A DNA stretch of 8,113 nt from Gammaproteobacteria bacterium. Its GTDB lineage: Bacteria > Pseudomonadota > Gammaproteobacteria > SZUA-229. Under the pieces are notes generated by a model, which did not search any database, had not been told where the DNA came from, and worked only from the letters and a program-made list of their open reading frames with translations. This document shows positions 5,866 to 8,113 of the stretch, in pieces; the first letter of the stretch is position 1, and the number at the start of each line of letters is the position of its first letter. The stretch covers positions 1-8,113 of the forward strand of contig JARFQK010000252.1 of the NCBI GenBank assembly GCA_029287815.1, read 5' to 3'. Made by a program: the position numbers and the translations under genes.

Positions 5866-6625
5866 AAAACCAAGGGGTCAGACTCGATGATTTTACCAAA
5901 AATCGAGTCTGACCCCTTGATGGTCGTTGTCGATATGCCTTTGATTTTCGGTCTCCACCATGGCCACTAGATGCAACCGGTCGGCGCGATCGTTTACCCA
6001 TTTTAATCTTGAAACATTCGCTCCCAAGCACCCAGGCTTTGTTTGTGGCCTCACGGATTTCTGCCAAGGTGCGTTCGGACAGCGGCTGACAGAAAAGCTG
6101 CTGATAGGCCTTTTGACGCTTTTCACTGTCTTTGCCCAACCTGTCATACTCATCATGCGGCTTAACAAGCGCATCCTTATCGCCCAACGCATTGCATCGA
6201 TAGCTCGACCATGGGTAATCTGATGGTTTTGCAACCATACCAGCCCTGACAGGATTAAGTTCGATATAGCGCATGCAAGCCAACAAATACCGTTCTGTCT
6301 CCACGAGCGTAGCTTTAAAACGCCCTTCCCAAAGGGTTCCGGTCCGTTTGTAGCGATAGTTGAATCGTTGGACGTAGTAACGGCCCAGCGTTTGCATCAT
6401 TTTGCTGATGCCCACCTCCGACCATGGCGTCACGAGTAAATGCACATGATTGCTCATCAGCACATAGGCGTGAATATCGCACTCGTGCTTCTCGGCGGCG
6501 TCAGTCAGTTTATCCAAGTAAAACCGGTAGTCAGAATAGGCGTGAAAGATCCTCTGGCGATTGTTCCCACGCTGAATAACATGCTGTGGCAATCCGGGTA
6601 TTGTAAAACGCGGCATCCTTGCCAT
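5795..6625 (-). CDS. RAYT, REP-associated tyrosine transposase (IS200/IS605-like HUH fold)
   Basis: A 276-codon frame starting MARMPRFTIPGLPQHVIQRG, with AAGGAG (6631-6636) five bases upstream. Transposase IS200-like landmarks are intact: HUH motif in LMSNHVHLL (His60, His62), RYKRTGTLWEGRFK (91-104), and RYIELNPVRAGMV (119-131), in which Tyr120 aligns with the catalytic Tyr115 of the E. coli enzyme. The C-terminal GGDRKSKAYR (223-232) resembles the usual end of long RAYTs. Beyond it the frame continues through palindrome 1 and then 71 bases antisense into the neighbouring repeat gene (stop at 5795-5797), so roughly the last 40 residues look accidental. Single C-to-T changes at Arg232 or Arg234 (CGA codons) would restore a stop, suggesting stop loss. 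RAYTs cut and join single-stranded DNA at REP palindromes. Probably active in its catalytic part. Confidence 0.9.
   Translation of the reverse strand: MARMPRFTIPGLPQHVIQRGNNRQRIFHAYSDYRFYLDKLTDAAEKHECDIHAYVLMSNHVHLLVTPWSEVGISKMMQTLGRYYVQRFNYRYKRTGTLWEGRFKATLVETERYLLACMRYIELNPVRAGMVAKPSDYPWSSYRCNALGDKDALVKPHDEYDRLGKDSEKRQKAYQQLFCQPLSERTLAEIREATNKAWVLGSECFKIKMGKRSRRPVASSGHGGDRKSKAYRQRPSRGQTRFLVKSSSLTPWFFSIRGPLCLRSRAGRRRVGRSSC
5871..5919. repeat. REP-like palindrome 1, also a likely transcription terminator
   Basis: CAAGGGGTCAGACTCGAT (5871-5888) pairs perfectly with 5902-5919 across a 13-base loop. On the minus strand the stem is followed after one G by six T (5869-5864), the form of an intrinsic terminator for transcription coming from the RAYT. 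On the plus strand it begins six bases after the stop codon of the repeat protein and may help end or protect that transcript, though no T run follows it in that direction. Confidence 0.85.
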
Positions 6626-6644
6626 TACATCTCCTTACCTAAAT

Positions 6645-6693
6645 CATGGGGTCAGACTCGATGATTTTCCCAATCATCGAGTCTGACCCCATG
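6645..6693. repeat. REP-like palindrome 2 (perfect 22-bp stem)
   Basis: Positions 6645-6666 and 6672-6693 are exact inverted complements around a five-base loop TTCCC. The core is GGGGTCAGACTCGAT as in palindrome 1. Flanking AAA (6641-6643) and TTT (6695-6697) extend the symmetry past one mismatch. It lies 20 bases upstream of the RAYT start and would form a strong hairpin in the RAYT leader if transcription enters from the right. Confidence 0.92.
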
Positions 6694-6738
6694 GTTTCTT
6701 GGCCATCCGGGTATTGTAAAAAGTGGCATCCCTGCCAT
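6652..6738 (-). pseudogene. Remnant of a RAYT gene: start region only
   Basis: ATG at 6738 with its own AAGGAG site (6744-6749) begins MAGMPLFTIPGWP, clearly the same as the RAYT start MARMPRFTIPGLP. After about 13-14 codons the similarity stops and the frame runs into palindrome 2, ending at TGA (6652-6654) after 28 codons. All catalytic parts are missing. It appears to be the relic of an internally deleted second element. The ribosome-binding site and start are intact, so a short peptide could still be made. Confidence 0.75.
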
Positions 6739-6760
6739 TACATCTCCTTCCTTAAATCAC

Positions 6761-6803
6761 GGGGTCAGACTTGATGGTTCGGCCGATCATCGAGTCTGAC
6801 CCC
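6761..6803. repeat. REP-like palindrome 3 (imperfect stem)
   Basis: GGGGTCAGACTTGATG (6761-6776) pairs with CATCGAGTCTGACCCC (6788-6803) except for one T opposite G; two more G-T pairs and one A-T extend the stem inward to 6779/6785. Relative to palindrome 2 the left arm has drifted (C to T at 6772) while the right arm keeps the shared sequence. It starts six bases downstream of the RAYT2 stop codon on the minus strand. Confidence 0.85.
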
Positions 6804-6809
6804 ATGGTT

Positions 6810-7499
6810 TTAGTTGCATGATCGGAGCTGGAGTTTTTTAGCTGGCCTGCTCCGTTTGCTGGACGCACGGCGGCGGCCTAGCATTCTTTCTATCTCGAGC
6901 CTGAATGCATCGCCGCCCAGGCAGTAACCGTCATCTGTGTGTTTGGATATCGTCTTAACGAGATTGGCTTCTAGCGCATGACCAAACAACTGTCGATAAG
7001 CCTCAATGCGTTGTGGCTTGTTGAATCCCATGGCTTTGTATACCGGATGTGGCTTGATTAAATCTGACGGTTCACCCAGTGCATTCACACCGTAGCTCGA
7101 CCATGCGTACTCAGCGGGATGACTGACGATACCTGTTCGTACAGGGCTCAGCTCGATGTAACGTTGACAGGCAATCAAATAATCGTCAGCCTCGATCAGC
7201 GAGGGTCTGACGCGGTCGTTCCAAAGCCGGCCTTTGCGGTAATACTCAAGATTAAAGTAGTGGGTGTATTCGCGTGTCAGTCGCCTCATCATCCTCGATA
7301 CGCCGTCTTGTACTTTCGAGGTCATCAGCAAATGCACGTGGTTGCTCATCAGAGCATAGGCATGGATTGATACGGCTTCCTCGCTGGCTGCATGCCTCAG
7401 GCAATCGAGATACTTCTCAAAGTCTTTCGTCTTATAAAAGGACTTGAAGTTGTAATGAACTCTCTGGATGAGATGTTGGGGTATACCTGCAAGACTCAT
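6810..7499 (-). CDS. Second, divergent RAYT (REP-associated tyrosine transposase family)
   Basis: The start at 7499 is supported by AGGAGG (7506-7511) six bases upstream and gives 229 residues: MSLAGIPQHLIQRVHYNF. An in-frame ATG at 7532 would add MIWKTQPRRKQ; RAYTs often begin with a PRR-like segment, so the longer form is possible, and that ATG overlaps the upstream gene's TGA as ATGA. HUH motif: LMSNHVHLL (His54, His56). Catalytic Tyr114 is in QRYIELSPVRTGIV, where Ser replaces the usual Asn. The consensus TLWEGRF segment is altered to RLWNDRV (91-97). The C-terminus LGGDAFRLEIERMLGRRR (194-211) is normal and the length complete. It shares the fold with the neighbouring RAYT but differs throughout, so it is a separate subfamily and not a recent copy. 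The stop lies directly beside palindrome 3; no such palindrome lies on its upstream side. Confidence 0.9.
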   Translation of the reverse strand: MSLAGIPQHLIQRVHYNFKSFYKTKDFEKYLDCLRHAASEEAVSIHAYALMSNHVHLLMTSKVQDGVSRMMRRLTREYTHYFNLEYYRKGRLWNDRVRPSLIEADDYLIACQRYIELSPVRTGIVSHPAEYAWSSYGVNALGEPSDLIKPHPVYKAMGFNKPQRIEAYRQLFGHALEANLVKTISKHTDDGYCLGGDAFRLEIERMLGRRRASSKRSRPAKKLQLRSCN

Positions 7500-7528
7500 T
7501 TGCTTCCTCCTTGGTTGTGTTTTCCATA

Positions 7529-7891
7529 TCATTTAAGGTAACCATATGACTGAATATCTACCGATTTCTTTTGACGTTGTCGTTTCATTTCTGTCATGAA
7601 AGCGATCATCTGAAATCGCGCTTTTCTACTCACGTTTTGAGTGATGATCATTAAACCGCCCGGGGAGCTCTGTTGAAGCACGCTGGCGCTGTTGCGAACA
7701 CAAACAAAGCGTGGCTGTGGCGATACCGCTCGCGAATATCCAGCAGTGATGAGTCTTACGACTGGATAGTTCCCAAGCCGATTGATGCGTGACCAAGCGG
7801 CAGATGCGCAATAAATATATGGAAGGACAGCCAGAACAAGCGAAAGAGGAATGAGTAAACTACCATCCGTTGCAAAGCCCTCTGCGTGCAT
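7529..7891 (-). CDS. Small predicted membrane protein of unknown function, upstream of RAYT2
   Basis: A 120-residue frame with AAGGAG (7899-7904) seven bases before the ATG and a well-formed sigma70 promoter further upstream. Residues 11-31 (SLLIPLSLVLAVLPYIYCASA) form a hydrophobic segment that could be a signal anchor. The remainder is basic and ends in a Lys/Arg/Gln-rich stretch (102-109, MKRQRQKK). No family is recognised. The TGA stop overlaps an ATG in frame with RAYT2 (ATGA) and lies 29 bases before the preferred RAYT2 start, so the two are probably cotranscribed. The middle of the protein has an uneven composition, so a frameshifted or decayed gene is an alternative. The promoter and ribosome-binding site are the main support. 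Confidence 0.6.
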   Translation of the reverse strand: MHAEGFATDGSLLIPLSLVLAVLPYIYCASAAWSRINRLGNYPVVRLITAGYSRAVSPQPRFVCVRNSASVLQQSSPGGLMIITQNVSRKARFQMIAFMTEMKRQRQKKSVDIQSYGYLK

Positions 7892-7928
7892 TTGCGATCT
7901 CCTTTTTTTAACATTTCAATGCCTGCAG

Positions 7929-7957
7929 ATTAAACAGAATCAGCAAATACCCGTCAA
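7929..7957 (-). promoter_or_regulatory. Sigma70 promoter for the small membrane protein and RAYT2
   Basis: On the minus strand TTGACG (7952-7957) and TTTAAT (7929-7934) are each 5/6 matches with an ideal 17-base spacer. Transcription would start near 7922, giving a leader of about 30 bases that contains the AAGGAG site. This is the best promoter in the window. Confidence 0.7.
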
Positions 7958-8016
7958 GTAACCTTTTGCAAACACGATTGTTATTGGTCTTGATCCATAC
8001 CGATCTAATCGAACCG

Positions 8017-8022
8017 TATACT
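8017..8022 (+). promoter_or_regulatory. Possible -10 element for a rightward transcript
   Basis: TATACT matches TATAAT at five of six positions and lies seven bases before the ATG at 8029, so a start at the usual distance would put the first transcribed base at or next to the ATG. No good -35 is present at 16-18 bases; TTGATC (7990-7995) is 21 bases away. Confidence 0.25.
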
Positions 8023-8028
8023 GAGGGC

Positions 8029-8113
8029 ATGTTCGAATTACGAAAGCGTATTGAGCATCTGCGCTGTCAATTTTATGGCGCCTTATCGCTGGTGATAGGG
8101 CACACCCACCCAC
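8029..8113 (+). CDS. Possible N-terminus of a rightward gene, cut by the window end
   Basis: ATG at 8029 opens 28 codons without a stop to the edge (MFELRKRIEHLRCQFYGALS and beyond). A GAGGG lies only one base from the ATG, too close for a normal ribosome-binding site. The start of the protein is basic and looks helical. With so few residues neither family nor reality of the gene can be decided. Confidence 0.3.
   Translation, partial: MFELRKRIEHLRCQFYGALSLVIGHTHP

Larger units (their letters stand above)
5867..6697 (-). mobile_element. REP-like element carrying a RAYT transposase, bounded by inverted palindromes
   Basis: The two outer ends are inverted copies of each other over 26 bases with one difference: AAACCA, then A or T, then GGGGTCAGACTCGAT and GATT (5867-5892 on plus, 6697-6672 on minus). 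Each end is itself a long hairpin. The RAYT gene fills the inside. This is the expected layout of a RAYT with its cognate palindromes. No target-site duplication is evident, which is normal for HUH transposition. Confidence 0.75.
6588..6780. repeat. Direct duplication of RAYT start region plus palindrome arm (offset 113 bp)
   Basis: Positions 6588-6667 and 6701-6780 align without gaps with about ten differences in 80 bases. Each copy covers the first codons of a RAYT, its AAGGAG site and the first arm of a palindrome. The level of difference shows this is not a fresh duplication; the two copies come from related but distinct elements, or an old copy has drifted. Confidence 0.85.
6645..6809. 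mobile_element. Miniature, non-autonomous REP-pair element (two palindromes around a RAYT remnant)
   Basis: Palindromes 2 and 3 enclose 67 bases that hold only the RAYT start remnant. The right outer end (AAACCATGGGGTC on minus, from 6809) matches the outer ends of the full element next to it. Two palindromes with a short spacer resemble the BIME-type pairs moved in trans by RAYTs, here formed by internal deletion. Whether it ever moved independently cannot be told from one copy. Confidence 0.6.

Noticed and set aside
5893..6234. Alternative minus-strand frame (113 codons) at the end of RAYT1, considered as evidence of a frameshift in the transposase
   Set aside because: The RAYT frame itself carries the family motifs up to GGDRKSKAYR, so no frameshift is needed; the other frame has no similarity to the expected C-terminus.

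Overview
The window looks like a chromosomal accessory stretch of a Gram-negative bacterium, most likely a gammaproteobacterium. The support is indirect: Shine-Dalgarno and sigma70-type signals, two lipoproteins with lipoboxes, a periplasmic TlpA-type thioredoxin, a DUF4136 lipoprotein, and RAYT transposases tied to REP-like palindromes. Species cannot be named from the sequence alone. No rRNA, tRNA, CRISPR array or phage module was seen.

Layout. (1) 1-1389, minus: N-terminal 463 codons of a large lipoprotein that runs off the left edge; its family is not securely recognised. (2) 1390-1945: a long divergent intergenic region with promoter candidates in both directions. (3) 1946-2455, plus: secreted TlpA/ResA-like thioredoxin with a CEPC active site, closed by a clear intrinsic terminator. 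(4) 2567-3766, plus: membrane protein related to M48 peptidases whose HExxH zinc motif has been replaced while the downstream ExxAD motif survives, so probably a pseudoprotease. (5) 3774-4328, minus: DUF4136 lipoprotein, convergent with the previous gene. (6) 4528-5865, plus: secreted, low-complexity protein with nine 18-21-residue repeats rich in Q, P, M, Y and G, then GYG and MPWD repeats and a more ordered C-terminal segment.

(7) 5867-6810 is a mobile, REP-like region. Three near-identical palindromes (core GGGGTCAGACTCGAT and its complement) surround a RAYT (REP-associated tyrosine transposase, HUH family) on the minus strand and a miniature remnant holding only the start of a second RAYT-like gene. 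The outer ends of the array lie immediately after the TAA stop codons of the two flanking genes. (8) 6810-7499, minus: a second, divergent RAYT. It sits directly behind a small predicted membrane protein (7529-7891, minus) with a good sigma70 promoter, which suggests a two-gene operon. (9) At the right edge a plus-strand reading frame may begin at 8029 and leave the window.

The most unusual parts are the nested RAYT/palindrome array, whose first transposase frame runs through its own flanking hairpin and into the antisense of the neighbouring gene; the second RAYT behind a host-type promoter; and the pseudo-M48 protein. The region's function as a coordinated system is not established by sequence: the genes on the left are arranged mostly as single transcription units.
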